A DNA stretch of 64,000 nt, taken from NCBI RefSeq assembly GCF_000091325.1, contig NC_014012.1, forward strand, positions 3,927,685 to 3,991,684, given 5' to 3'. Positions 35,183 to 43,899 of the stretch are shown here, piece by piece (position 1 is the first letter of the stretch; the number at the start of each line of letters is the position of its first letter). Position numbers and translations under genes: made by a program. The DNA is from Shewanella violacea DSS12 (lineage in GTDB: Bacteria; Pseudomonadota; Gammaproteobacteria; Enterobacterales; Shewanellaceae). Under the pieces are notes generated by a model. The model had not been told where the DNA came from. It did no database searches and saw nothing but the letters and a program-made list of their open reading frames with translations.

Positions 35183-37041
35183 TCCCTATTTACAGGGCGC
35201 TCCGGATCAGAAAATTTAACCGCCTTGGTCGGTGCAAACAGCTCAACGTCTTTTGCCCGCCCCTTAACCTTATAGAAGCCGAATGGCTCGAAGTCAAAGT
35301 GCTCACCACAAAGTCTCTTGGTGTCGCTCGACACCAAGATTCTCGAAACCCCCTTAGTCAATCCTTCGATCCTACTGGCCAAATTTACCGTATCGCCAAT
35401 GGCGGTATATTCCTTACGTTGATCTGAGCCAATAAGGCCGACAACAGCCGGGCCTGAATGTATGCCAATGCCTACATCAAAATCGGCATCTTGCTCGCCC
35501 AACTCCTGTTTAAACAGTTGCAGCACCTCAGCCATTTCCAGAGCGGCATTAACCGCATTAACCGCATGCTGCTTATCATCTAAGGGGGCGCCCCAAAATG
35601 CCATGATGCAGTCACCGATGAACTTGTCCAATGAGCCTCCATGTTTAAACACCACTGCCACCTGCAAGGTAAAATAACGGTTCAACAGGCTAACCACTTC
35701 CTGGGGGGAGCGATTCTCAGACAGACTGGTAAAGCCGCGAATGTCGGAGAAAAGCACAGATATCTCCCGACTCTCTCCCTCACGGCTCAGGCCTTCACTG
35801 GACACCAGCTCTTTGACTACCAAGGGGTTAACGAAGCGACTAAAAAGCCTGATCGCCTTCTGCCTCGATTGACGCTCAATCAAGTATTCCCTCAGCGCCA
35901 AAGAGAAGTAATACAGCCACACCAACACCAGAGGCGTGAGTAAATGTAGTAAGAGTAACTGACTCAAAAATAGATAGCTGATGAGTAAAGACAACACACT
36001 GGCACTCAGGAGTGATACCCCAACAGAGATGGCATTGAGCCTAAGCAAGAAGCAGACGTACACAGATACAATCGAGCCCAGTGAGAGCAGCAGATAACTC
36101 CACCTCGGGAGGAGAGTCATATAGCGCTGATTCTTGAGGTTATCTATGGCGGTGGCGAGAATGTCCAAGCCTGAATATAGGCTATCGATAGGCGTAACCC
36201 GGATATCATGGAGCGCCGAGGCATCGGCACCTATGATAACTATCTTCCCGGCTAACTCGTTTGGCTCCCGCTGGGGGGTTTCTCGATTAAAATCATCATA
36301 GAGATCTGCATAGGAAAATCGTCGATAGGGATTCTTAGCACCGCTCCATGACAAGACGATATGATCAATCTTGGGCACATGATAACCAAGTTCACTCACC
36401 ACCTTTGCAGGGAGAGAAGGCATCAACCAGCCATAAAGGTTCTGATACACATCATACTTGCGGCCCACACCATCGCTGTCGTTGAGAAAATTAACCGTAC
36501 CAAGACGCCAATACTTAGTCGCTATCGCCAAAGGAGGCATGAGTGCGGCTCTCGCGTTAGGTAGCGCTAACTCAGTTTTAATCAGACCTAGTCTCTCGGC
36601 AACCTGGGATAATAGGGGGCCATTTTTATCTTGCTCAGAGGAGAGTCTGATTAGGGCAAAGAAGATGTTTTTCTTACCCTCTAACGCCTGATTAAACATG
36701 GTATCGCTTTCGATTCGGTAAAGATCCCGCTCGACGAAGGAGAGATCGAATACTATGGCCTCAGGACCTTGCTTACTGATCCCCTCTATCATTTCACCAT
36801 GGACTGAACGCGGCCAGAACCAACTGCCAACCTTATCTTCCATACGAGCCAGACTGGCATCATCGATATTGACGATCACAACATCAGGATCTGGCTCTGT
36901 ATTGCGGGCATGTATCTTTACTAAAAAATCCGAGAGCCCGAACTCCAATGGATGCAGGGTCTGCAACCAGAGTGTCTCGATACAAACCAAGAATAAGGTA
37001 AATACAGTAAACACATTGAGGAAGTGACCTCTGTTAGTCAT
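35179..37041 (-). CDS. CHASE2-domain class III adenylate/guanylate cyclase
   Basis: A 620-residue membrane enzyme. An N-terminal membrane segment is followed by a periplasmic CHASE2 sensor (residues about 35-310; DVVIVNIDDASLARMED, FDLSFVERDLYR, KIVIIGADASALHDIRVTP), then three membrane segments (about 318-385). A class III cyclase domain follows with ISVLFSDIRGFTSLSE and LDKFIGDCIMAFWGAP, which hold the two metal-binding Asp, and EYTAIGDTVNLASRIEGL. It should make cAMP or cGMP in the cytosol in response to an envelope signal. It overlaps the SH3 gene by 4 bases and follows the HD-GYP gene by 15. Confidence 0.94.
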   Translation of the reverse strand: MTNRGHFLNVFTVFTLFLVCIETLWLQTLHPLEFGLSDFLVKIHARNTEPDPDVVIVNIDDASLARMEDKVGSWFWPRSVHGEMIEGISKQGPEAIVFDLSFVERDLYRIESDTMFNQALEGKKNIFFALIRLSSEQDKNGPLLSQVAERLGLIKTELALPNARAALMPPLAIATKYWRLGTVNFLNDSDGVGRKYDVYQNLYGWLMPSLPAKVVSELGYHVPKIDHIVLSWSGAKNPYRRFSYADLYDDFNRETPQREPNELAGKIVIIGADASALHDIRVTPIDSLYSGLDILATAIDNLKNQRYMTLLPRWSYLLLSLGSIVSVYVCFLLRLNAISVGVSLLSASVLSLLISYLFLSQLLLLHLLTPLVLVWLYYFSLALREYLIERQSRQKAIRLFSRFVNPLVVKELVSSEGLSREGESREISVLFSDIRGFTSLSENRSPQEVVSLLNRYFTLQVAVVFKHGGSLDKFIGDCIMAFWGAPLDDKQHAVNAVNAALEMAEVLQLFKQELGEQDADFDVGIGIHSGPAVVGLIGSDQRKEYTAIGDTVNLASRIEGLTKGVSRILVSSDTKRLCGEHFDFEPFGFYKVKGRAKDVELFAPTKAVKFSDPERPVNRE

Positions 37042-37056
37042 CTCTTTGGCTTATCA

Positions 37057-38673
37057 CTAGGTTAAATAACCTGGGATCTTAGATTCATCGACCTCATCGA
37101 TTTGCACCCCATGCATATATTTATGGGCATATTGCAGATACACCTTTTTACCTACAAAGATGCGAAACAAGTCTGGATCTATATGGCCATTGAGGCTAAA
37201 TTTACCGAGAATGAACAGGGATTCGGATAAGGTTTTACCTGTCTTATAGGGCCTATCCCTGGCCGTTAAGGCTTCAAATATATCGGCAATCGCCATAATT
37301 CTTGCCTGTACCGACATATCTTCGCCGCGCAGACCTCTGGGATAACCTTTACCGTCCATGCGCTCATGATGCCCGCCAGCATATTCGGGAATATCTTGTA
37401 GATGTGCAGGCCAGGGCAAGGTTTCCAACATGCGTATGGTGACCGAAATATGGTTGTTGATAATTTTACGCTCATCCCCCGTCAAGGTGCCGCCACGGAT
37501 CTGCAAGTTTTCCACCTCATTGTCTGTCAGAAATGCCTGGGTCACCCCCTTATAATCGACCCAAGTTCCACTGGCTATCGACATGACTCGATCTAGGTCT
37601 TCATCTTTCATGCGCTCACAACCTATGTTGGCATGGGCTAAGAAATCCCTGTCGCTTCTTAGGGACTCGAGCTCTAGGTGTAACTCCTGAGTCAATTGAG
37701 GTGATATGCTGTCTTGGGCAAGCTGCTTTAAATAACGAATTTCGGCGTCGCGGCCCAGAATTTCGAAACGCGCATCGATCAAGTCAATACGATCGAAAAT
37801 AGTCTGTAACTTGGTCGCTTTCTCTATGACATGCACTGGGGTGGTGATCTTGCCACAATCGTGCAGCATGCCCGCTAACCAGAGCTCATGCCTTTCGTTT
37901 GCTGACATGGAGAAATCTTTCAAGGGTCCCTCCTCCATGCTTTGAACTGCATCGGCTAACATCATGGTTAACTTAGGCACTTGCTGGCAATGCCTGCCTG
38001 TATTGGCGGACTTTTCATCTATGCCTATATTGATTAAATTCACCAGAGATTCGAGAAGGTCTTCTAACTGTAAAATGAGTTCCTGATTGGTAATAGCTAT
38101 GGCGGCCTGGGACGATAATGCCTCAATAAAAAGTTGATCTGTCGTTGAAAAGGCTTGAATTTCACCGGAGGAATTATCCATAGAGTTGACCAACTGCAGC
38201 ACGCCGACTAATTCAGAATTATGATCCAACATGGGCACGGCTAACAGAGACTGGCAATGATAATCATAAACTTCATCGAACCTGCGCATCCCTGAGAAGT
38301 TAAAGATTGGCGTATCATAAACATGCTCAATATTAACTGACTCTTTACGGTTGGCGGCGTAGGCAACAACCGCCTCCAAATTAGGCTCACCATTGTCCAG
38401 AGCCAGGGGAATCGACCTCATCTTATCCGACTTCTCCCGACTGCCACCAAAATGCAGATCCAAAGAGGCATTGATAAGAATATCGAACTCAAGATATTTT
38501 TTATCAGAACTGACACGATAAAGCGTACCACCGTCGGCATTGGTGATAGTTCGCGCCGTATGTAAAATCCTCTCCAACAGGAACTTAATATTTTTGATAT
38601 CGTTGAGCGCGATACTTAAAGTCGTAAGATGCTGTAACCTTTCTTTAATTTGTTTATTACTGAGTTCAGACAT
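37057..38673 (-). CDS. GAF-HD-GYP cyclic-di-GMP phosphodiesterase
   Basis: A 538-residue protein from ATG 38673 (SELSNKQIKERLQHL); the ATG at 38691 has no ribosome site. An N-terminal GAF domain (residues about 30-195, including GGTLYRVSSD and SLLAVPMLDHNSELVGVLQL) precedes an HD-GYP domain. The latter has GMLHDCGKITTP (the HD pair) and HHERMDGKGYPRGLRGEDM (the GYP motif). There is an insertion of about 100 residues between the two motifs. Intact residues suggest c-di-GMP hydrolysis in the cytosol. It is first in an operon with a CHASE2 cyclase, SH3 and M48 proteins. Confidence 0.92.
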   Translation of the reverse strand: MSELSNKQIKERLQHLTTLSIALNDIKNIKFLLERILHTARTITNADGGTLYRVSSDKKYLEFDILINASLDLHFGGSREKSDKMRSIPLALDNGEPNLEAVVAYAANRKESVNIEHVYDTPIFNFSGMRRFDEVYDYHCQSLLAVPMLDHNSELVGVLQLVNSMDNSSGEIQAFSTTDQLFIEALSSQAAIAITNQELILQLEDLLESLVNLINIGIDEKSANTGRHCQQVPKLTMMLADAVQSMEEGPLKDFSMSANERHELWLAGMLHDCGKITTPVHVIEKATKLQTIFDRIDLIDARFEILGRDAEIRYLKQLAQDSISPQLTQELHLELESLRSDRDFLAHANIGCERMKDEDLDRVMSIASGTWVDYKGVTQAFLTDNEVENLQIRGGTLTGDERKIINNHISVTIRMLETLPWPAHLQDIPEYAGGHHERMDGKGYPRGLRGEDMSVQARIMAIADIFEALTARDRPYKTGKTLSESLFILGKFSLNGHIDPDLFRIFVGKKVYLQYAHKYMHGVQIDEVDESKIPGYLT

Positions 38674-38691
38674 ATTGAAAACCACATACAA

Positions 38692-39184
38692 TAAGCGATT
38701 CGAACGTTAAACCAGACCCTATATCAAGGCACTTTTTTATTCCCCACCTTACTCATATAGTCCTAAAGCAAGATACAGTCAAACCCCAGCCCCCTTAGAC
38801 ACCAGTGAAATAAGCACTCTATTGTTAGGCAATATTTTAAGGAAGGGCATTCAGCAGAACTGAACAAATAACTGAACAAATAACTGAATAAAAAATGGAG
38901 AGTTAAAGTGAATAGCTAAGCTCAAAAATCCAGACGAAACAGGCTTAGCTAACACTCAAAATAGAATATTTAATTTCACACAAAAAAACTAACAGCTGAG
39001 ATGAGCATCTTTGGAGTTATAAAGTCAGCTCATCAGCAATAGCCAATTGCGCCTTTAGGGTTACATTAGACTTTCTGGCTAAGTAACGAGTCCCTCAAAC
39101 CTGCGCCGTGATAACTGAACTAGCCAAGATAAGCATAAGCTCATATAGTATAAAAACTTCGATAACATACCAAAAGGAAATGGC
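38692..39184. other. gap between the signalling operon and the GST gene
   Basis: No gene seen. Near 38856-38888 an AACTGAACAAAT word is tandemly repeated two to three times. The promoters of both flanking genes should lie here. Confidence 0.5.
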
Positions 39185-39844
39185 ATGCAACTCTATATCG
39201 GCAATAAGAATTACTCTAGTTGGTCACTACGAGCTTGGTTAATGGCGGCTAAATCGGGTATAGATTTCGAAGAAGTCATGCTAAAACTCGATACTCCCAG
39301 CTTCTATCAACAACTAGAGGGGATCTCACCGACTTTAAGGGTACCAACCTTAGTCGATGGTGATGTCACAGTCTGGGACTCATTAGCCATCTGTGAATAT
39401 CTCAATGATACCTATCTATCGGGTGCGGCCTGGCCCAATGAGCCTAAGCAGAAAGCCAAGGCCCGTTCCATAGCCAATGAGATGCATTCTGGCTTTAACG
39501 CTGTGCGTAATGAGCTGCCGATGAATATCCGAGCCACACGCTGTCTTCAGCTCAGTGACGCAGCGAAAAAAGACATTAAACGTATCGATGAAATTTGGTC
39601 ACAGCAGATGCTTGAATATGACACTGCCGAAACTGGTGCTTGGTTGTTCGGCACCTGGTCAATCGCCGATATGATGTTCGCCCCGGTAGTCATGCGCTTT
39701 CGCACCTACGGCATCATAGTCTCAGATGCCTCCCGCCGATATATGGCGCATGTTGCAGAGTGCCCGACTATGCAGCGCTGGATAACGGACGCCTTAAAGG
39801 AAACTGATATCGTCGACGCCGACGAAGCTGGGGTTGAGCCCTAA
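39185..39844 (+). CDS. glutathione S-transferase family protein
   Basis: A 219-residue protein with AAGGAAA before its ATG. The thioredoxin-like N-domain shows NKNYSSWSLRAWL and the glutathione-binding RVPTLVDGDVTVWDSLAICEY with the conserved cis-Pro and the Glu-Ser-type turn. The helical C-domain has GTWSIADMMFAPV. It probably conjugates or reduces substrates with glutathione in the cytosol. No operon partner is adjacent; the eukaryotic-type glutathione synthetase lies about 11 kb upstream. Confidence 0.92.
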   Translation: MQLYIGNKNYSSWSLRAWLMAAKSGIDFEEVMLKLDTPSFYQQLEGISPTLRVPTLVDGDVTVWDSLAICEYLNDTYLSGAAWPNEPKQKAKARSIANEMHSGFNAVRNELPMNIRATRCLQLSDAAKKDIKRIDEIWSQQMLEYDTAETGAWLFGTWSIADMMFAPVVMRFRTYGIIVSDASRRYMAHVAECPTMQRWITDALKETDIVDADEAGVEP

Positions 39845-40054
39845 TTTAAACCATGGTTCAGCGATACTTGAGAGATATTCAATCAGTTAAACTAAATGAT
39901 GAATGAGGCCATAAACTGGCCTCATTGTTAAGCATAAATAGCCCAAACAATCCGCTACCACAGCCACTGATTAGCAAGCTTAAAACTCTTCCCCTTCGAA
40001 TTCCCCCAATCTGAGCTAACCTTAATGAGCCGTTTCATCATAGGTCACTGATTT

Positions 40055-40603
40055 ATGAATAAGCCTTTGCACATATCATGTGTTTTTATACTCTTAGCAT
40101 TTTTATCACCTAGCAGCTTCTCAGGCTCAGGTGTGACCTATACTCAGGGCGAAATAGCACCCAGATGGGATGGTTGGCAAGAATCACACTCGGGCACGGC
40201 TTATCGTCTCGCATACATCCACAATATTGAAATGAATGAAAATTTTTTAACCCGGTACAATATCGACTTTAATCTGGAATTTGCCTACCACCACTGGCAA
40301 GACTTTCTATATGCAGATAAGAACGGCGGCTCTGTTACTCCCACCCTCAAATACCTGCTCAATTTCAAGCACCTCACCCTCTATGTAGAGGCTGGCATAG
40401 GTGTCACTTACATCAACAGTCAATTCTATGCCGACCGCGACATGGGCTCTAACTGGCAATTTGAAGATAAGTTAGGTATCGGGGGGATCTTGTTCAAACA
40501 TCATCAAATTGGCTTTTCTCTTATCCATTATTCCAATGCTAACTTCTACAACACCAATGATGGTCTAAACGCCATCGGCTTTAGCTACGGCTACTTCTGG
40601 TGA
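40055..40603 (+). CDS. PagL-like lipid A 3-O-deacylase (acyloxyacyl hydrolase family)
   Basis: A 182-residue exported protein with a signal peptide (ISCVFILLAFLSPSSFS). The rest alternates like an eight-stranded outer-membrane barrel and ends in an aromatic (GFSYGYFW). The catalytic His and Ser of PagL are seen in SLIHYSNANFYNTNDGLN; the usual Glu of the triad is not clear there and may be Asp. It would remove an acyl chain from lipid A in the outer membrane. A pldA gene for another outer-membrane lipid enzyme lies 3 kb away. Confidence 0.82.
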   Translation: MNKPLHISCVFILLAFLSPSSFSGSGVTYTQGEIAPRWDGWQESHSGTAYRLAYIHNIEMNENFLTRYNIDFNLEFAYHHWQDFLYADKNGGSVTPTLKYLLNFKHLTLYVEAGIGVTYINSQFYADRDMGSNWQFEDKLGIGGILFKHHQIGFSLIHYSNANFYNTNDGLNAIGFSYGYFW

Positions 40604-40673
40604 GTATCAGTTATCGAAGCAATGGCTTATAAATGTTAACCATTGAAATATTAGCCTGAGACATTAGTCTTTA

Positions 40674-41324
40674 AAATAGGTCTTGTCCGAGTAGTCATAG
40701 AGCCATTGAGGTCGATAGACCACCAGCAAGGTAATGGCCATGCCATTAAGCAGTGCCTCAGGAAAACCAAGCAAGGGGAGCAGCTATAATAGGTAGTTAT
40801 CACTAAGAAAGGCCCAATCATCACTAGTGAATATTATAAGTTTAAACAATGATTTATAAGATTTTAGTCATTGCAATATTAATCTTTTAAATAGGTCTTG
40901 TCCGAGTAGTCATAGAGCCATTGAGGTCGATAGACCACCAGCAAGGTAATGGCCATGCCATTGAGCAGTGCCTCAGGAAAACCAAGCAAGGGGAGCAGCT
41001 ATAATAGGTAGTTATCACTAAGAAAGGCCCAATCATCACTAGTCAATATTATAAGTTTAAACAATGATTTATAAGATTTTAATCATTGCAATATTAATCT
41101 TTTAAATAGGTCTTGTCCGAGTAGTCATAGAGCCATTGAGGTCGATAGACCACCAGCAAGGTAATGGCCATGCCATTGAGCAGTGCCTCAGGAAAACCAA
41201 GCAAGGGGAGCAGCTATAATAGGTAGTTATCACTAAGAAAGGCACAATCATAATCATAATCAGTGAATATTAGAAACTTAAACAATGACTTATAATACTT
41301 TAGTCATTGCGATATTAATCTTGA
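40674..41324 (-). repeat. three tandem partial copies of the ECF-permease 3' end
   Basis: About 215-bp units begin at 40674, 40889 and 41104, next to the parent gene whose matching block starts at 41325. Each encodes the last 45 residues (for example LLGFPEALLNGMAITLLVV and YRPQWLYDYSDKTY) ending in LKD instead of FQD. All three share the same in-frame TAG after SDNYLL, so they expanded from one already damaged copy. None has a start, so none is a gene. Confidence 0.95.
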
Positions 41325-42007
41325 AAATAGGTCTTGTCCGAGTAGTCATAGAGCCATTGGGGTCGATAGACCACCAGCAAGGTAATGGCCATGCCATTGA
41401 GCAGTGCCTCAGGAAAACCAAGCAAGGGGATCAATAAGAGGTAGTTATCACTAAGAAAGGCCCAGTCATAATCTGCGCTCAACCAGAGCCAAGTCGCCCA
41501 AGATAAGATATGAAACACCATAGACAAGAAGCCATTGATAAATGCGCCGCAAAAGATATAAACCAATAAGTGATGGGGCAGATATTTAAATACCTGGCTA
41601 TGCACCACAAAACATAAGAACAGAGGCAAAGCCGTTGCCAGCAAACCATATATGCCAAATTCGAACGGCAGCTTGAATATGAAGGTTGAAAAAAATAACA
41701 CAGGCAATATTGAAATCACAGTCGCCATGCGCCAGCCGTACATCAACATCAGCACCACAAGCCCAAGAAAGTGCACATGTATACCTTGGACTAGGCTGGC
41801 ATTGATAAGCCATAAACTATTAAGGGCTATAGCGACTAACAAGATTTGGTTTTGCTGCTGTTTATCACTTATCAGGGCGGTAAATTCATCTCTTGGCCAA
41901 ATGAACCAAAGCCAAAACAGTAAGCCTACTATGGACAGTAATTGCCCTAGGCTATAGCTCCAGTCAATCTCGCTAATGACTTGAATCAAAAAATCCGTCA
42001 TAGACAC
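41315..42007 (-). CDS. energy-coupling-factor-type membrane permease (CbiM-like, COG3235)
   Basis: A 230-residue membrane protein with six or seven hydrophobic segments. The pattern with LVQGIHVHFLGLVVLMLMYGW and the C-terminal PLLGFPEALLNGMAITLLVVY matches the COG3235 permease group related to CbiM, where HVHF is the recurring His pair. CbiM-type proteins are substrate-specific units for cobalt or nickel uptake. No ATPase or T component is adjacent. Substrate is not proven. Three extra copies of its 3' end follow. Confidence 0.75.
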   Translation of the reverse strand: MSMTDFLIQVISEIDWSYSLGQLLSIVGLLFWLWFIWPRDEFTALISDKQQQNQILLVAIALNSLWLINASLVQGIHVHFLGLVVLMLMYGWRMATVISILPVLFFSTFIFKLPFEFGIYGLLATALPLFLCFVVHSQVFKYLPHHLLVYIFCGAFINGFLSMVFHILSWATWLWLSADYDWAFLSDNYLLLIPLLGFPEALLNGMAITLLVVYRPQWLYDYSDKTYFQD

Positions 42008-42008
42008 G

Positions 42009-42048
42009 CCCCTAAGTCCCTAAGTCCCTAAGTCCCTAATTCCCTAAT
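42009..42048. repeat. 8-bp tandem repeat (CCCTAAGT-type x5)
   Basis: Three CCCTAAGT units then two CCCTAATT units, starting next to the ECF-permease 5' end on its upstream side. Copy-number changes would alter the promoter spacing. Confidence 0.92.
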
Positions 42049-42251
42049 TATCTTGCGACATAGCATGACTCAATGCATCTGCTGGAATAGAGTTAACTCA
42101 CTGCTAGCCAATATAAATATATGCTATGTGGGTTTTTATTCCCATAAATATTGAGTCAATGATTGCAAGCTAGATACCCTATTCCGCTGCTATTCAGCTA
42201 GCTTTGGTATCATTAAACTGGATATTTTTATTGAGCAGATGTGAGTAACCA

Positions 42252-42632
42252 ATGGAAACATTTGTAGTGGTTTTTTTGATGATCTATTTCGGCGATCCCA
42301 AGCTCAATGAGCAAGAGGAGCAAGTTCAGCAGGTTCAGCAGGTTCAGCAGGTTCAGCAGGTTCAGCAGGTTCAGCAGGTTCAGCAGGTTCAGCAGGTTCA
42401 GCAGGTTCAGCAGGTTCAGCAGGTTCAGCAGGTTCAGCAGGTTCAGCAGGTTCAGCAGGTTCAGCAGGTTCAGCAGGTTCAGCAGGTTCAGCAGGTTCAG
42501 CAGGTTCAGCAGGTTCAGCAGGTTCAGCAGGTTCAGCAGGTTCAGCAGGTTCAGCAGGTTCAGCAGGTTCAGCAGGTTCAGCAGGTTCAGCAGGTTATTG
42601 TGATAGAAGCTAAACCCAATCGGAACAAATGA
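42252..42632 (+). CDS. short ORF containing a 30-copy VQQ repeat
   Basis: A 126-codon frame. The first 24 residues (ETFVVVFLMIYFGDPKLNEQ) include a hydrophobic stretch that could be a membrane anchor. Residues 25-114 are thirty perfect Val-Gln-Gln units, then the tail VIVIEAKPNRNK. A GTGAG six bases before the ATG and a perfect hairpin immediately after the stop favour a real gene. The repeat DNA is uniform, which points to slippage or recent expansion. No function can be given; a Gln-rich coiled coil is possible. Confidence 0.45.
   Translation: METFVVVFLMIYFGDPKLNEQEEQVQQVQQVQQVQQVQQVQQVQQVQQVQQVQQVQQVQQVQQVQQVQQVQQVQQVQQVQQVQQVQQVQQVQQVQQVQQVQQVQQVQQVQQVQQVIVIEAKPNRNK
42324..42593. repeat. 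9-bp minisatellite (GTTCAGCAG x30)
   Basis: Thirty uninterrupted identical copies of GTTCAGCAG (270 bp). The period is a multiple of three, so slippage changes repeat number without breaking the frame. Confidence 0.98.
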
Positions 42633-42654
42633 TGACTCTTATGAGTCATCATTT
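42627..42654. terminator. hairpin at the end of the VQQ ORF
   Basis: AAATGATGACTC and GAGTCATCATTT form a perfect 12-bp stem with a TTAT loop, overlapping the ORF stop. It can serve the converging VF530-type gene as well. Confidence 0.75.
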
Positions 42655-42674
42655 CAATCACGACTAATCTTAGG

Positions 42675-43178
42675 TTACTTACCCCAAGGATTAGTAGGAT
42701 CTTGAGAAGGTGCGGGCTTATTGGTATTAGTACGCTTATTTTGCGCGTAACCATCTTGCGCCCTAGGCTTATCCTTGCCATAGCGAGGACGCCCTTGGCC
42801 CTCGTTACGTTTCATCGCCTCATAATCTGCCGTCGCCTTGGCTCGCATCTCGGCAACAAGCTCAAGGGTCAATTCTTCTGGCTTACGCGGCACGATACCA
42901 TCGCCAAAACCACGCTCTCTGGGTTTGAGTTCAAATTGCGCCGAACTTCCCTTAGGCATACGTTTGAAACGATAAAGATAGAAGCCCTCTACCCGCTCTC
43001 TTGCCCACTCAGTCTTCTTAAAAAACTTAAGGCATGACGCCATAGTCGGATTAATATTGAAACACTCTAAACGCAGGGCAGCGTATAAAATCTTCCAATC
43101 GTAAAACGCCACTAACTCGGTGAGCATAGTGTCTAAGCTTAAGCCATGTAATGGGTTGTTCTGTTGCTGTTCAATCAT
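42675..43178 (-). CDS. VF530-family (DUF2132) DNA-binding-like protein with extension
   Basis: A 167-residue protein from ATG 43178, which has GGA seven bases upstream. Residues about 5-72 match the VF530 fold: NPLHGLSLDTMLTELVAFYD, ALRLECFNINPTMASCLKFF and KKTEWARERVEGFYL. Typical members are about 75-90 residues and are believed to bind DNA. The C-terminal about 95 residues form a charged, low-complexity extension ending PTNPWGK, unusual in length. It faces the VQQ ORF. Role unknown. Confidence 0.85.
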   Translation of the reverse strand: MIEQQQNNPLHGLSLDTMLTELVAFYDWKILYAALRLECFNINPTMASCLKFFKKTEWARERVEGFYLYRFKRMPKGSSAQFELKPRERGFGDGIVPRKPEELTLELVAEMRAKATADYEAMKRNEGQGRPRYGKDKPRAQDGYAQNKRTNTNKPAPSQDPTNPWGK

Positions 43179-43899
43179 GGGGTATCCAACTTGCAATTTG
43201 GGTCTCTAAGCTCTAACCACTCACTCTACATCTCACTCTAAGAGATAGATATTCATATCAAGAGCCATTCAATGGCTTAATAATAACAAGAAACTCAGCC
43301 AGACAGGTATAACTAAATGACTTTCTTGTCATGACTTTCTTGCCATTAAGGACATTGTTTACACTGCAGGCTTGAGCGACTAATTGATCACCAGATAAAA
43401 GCCTGCCAATAATAGAGTACTAAAACAGATCATAGTTCGTTTATTACCTGTAGCATACATACCTTAAGTACAGCCAACACAGGTTACTAGGTCAATGCAG
43501 GCAAATATTTGCTACCTTGATGTTATCTGCATAACTTAGCAGCCAGCTATTTAGCGGGCTAACTTTTACTCAGCCTCCTTACATACGTTTCCCCCAAACA
43601 AGCTAAAACTCTTAGATAATAGAGCGCTAGTTCAGATATGAATGACATAAAAAATCGAATAACAAGCGCTCTGAAAGCGCAATCCCTCCTTTAAAAATCA
43701 AGGCCCAGTAGTCTCAATTGATAAAAAGCCAAGGCACTAAAAGAATCAACTCCTTGTTAAGCAGACCAATCCATACTCTGGGGACGGTAAACTCGCTAGC
43801 GCTATGATGACAAAGGCATGATCTCGATAGCTCTGCTAAGTTATCGATAACATCAAGTTGGTTATTTATCTTGTTAATACTCTGGATTCTGGGTGCGAT
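43179..43899. other. 700-bp gap upstream of VF530 gene and downstream of pldA
   Basis: No open frame of note on either strand. A short palindromic AGCGCTCTGAAAGCGC lies near 43667. The promoter of the VF530 gene should be at the left end; otherwise I see nothing. Confidence 0.6.

Noticed and set aside
42324..42593. CRISPR array
   Set aside because: The repeats are directly adjacent with no spacers, the unit is 9 bp, and no cas genes are nearby.
42307..42603. 98-codon frame of Ser-Arg-Phe repeats across the minisatellite
   Set aside because: It is another reading frame of the same 9-bp array with no ribosome site or unique sequence; only the VQQ frame has a plausible start and a hairpin at its stop.
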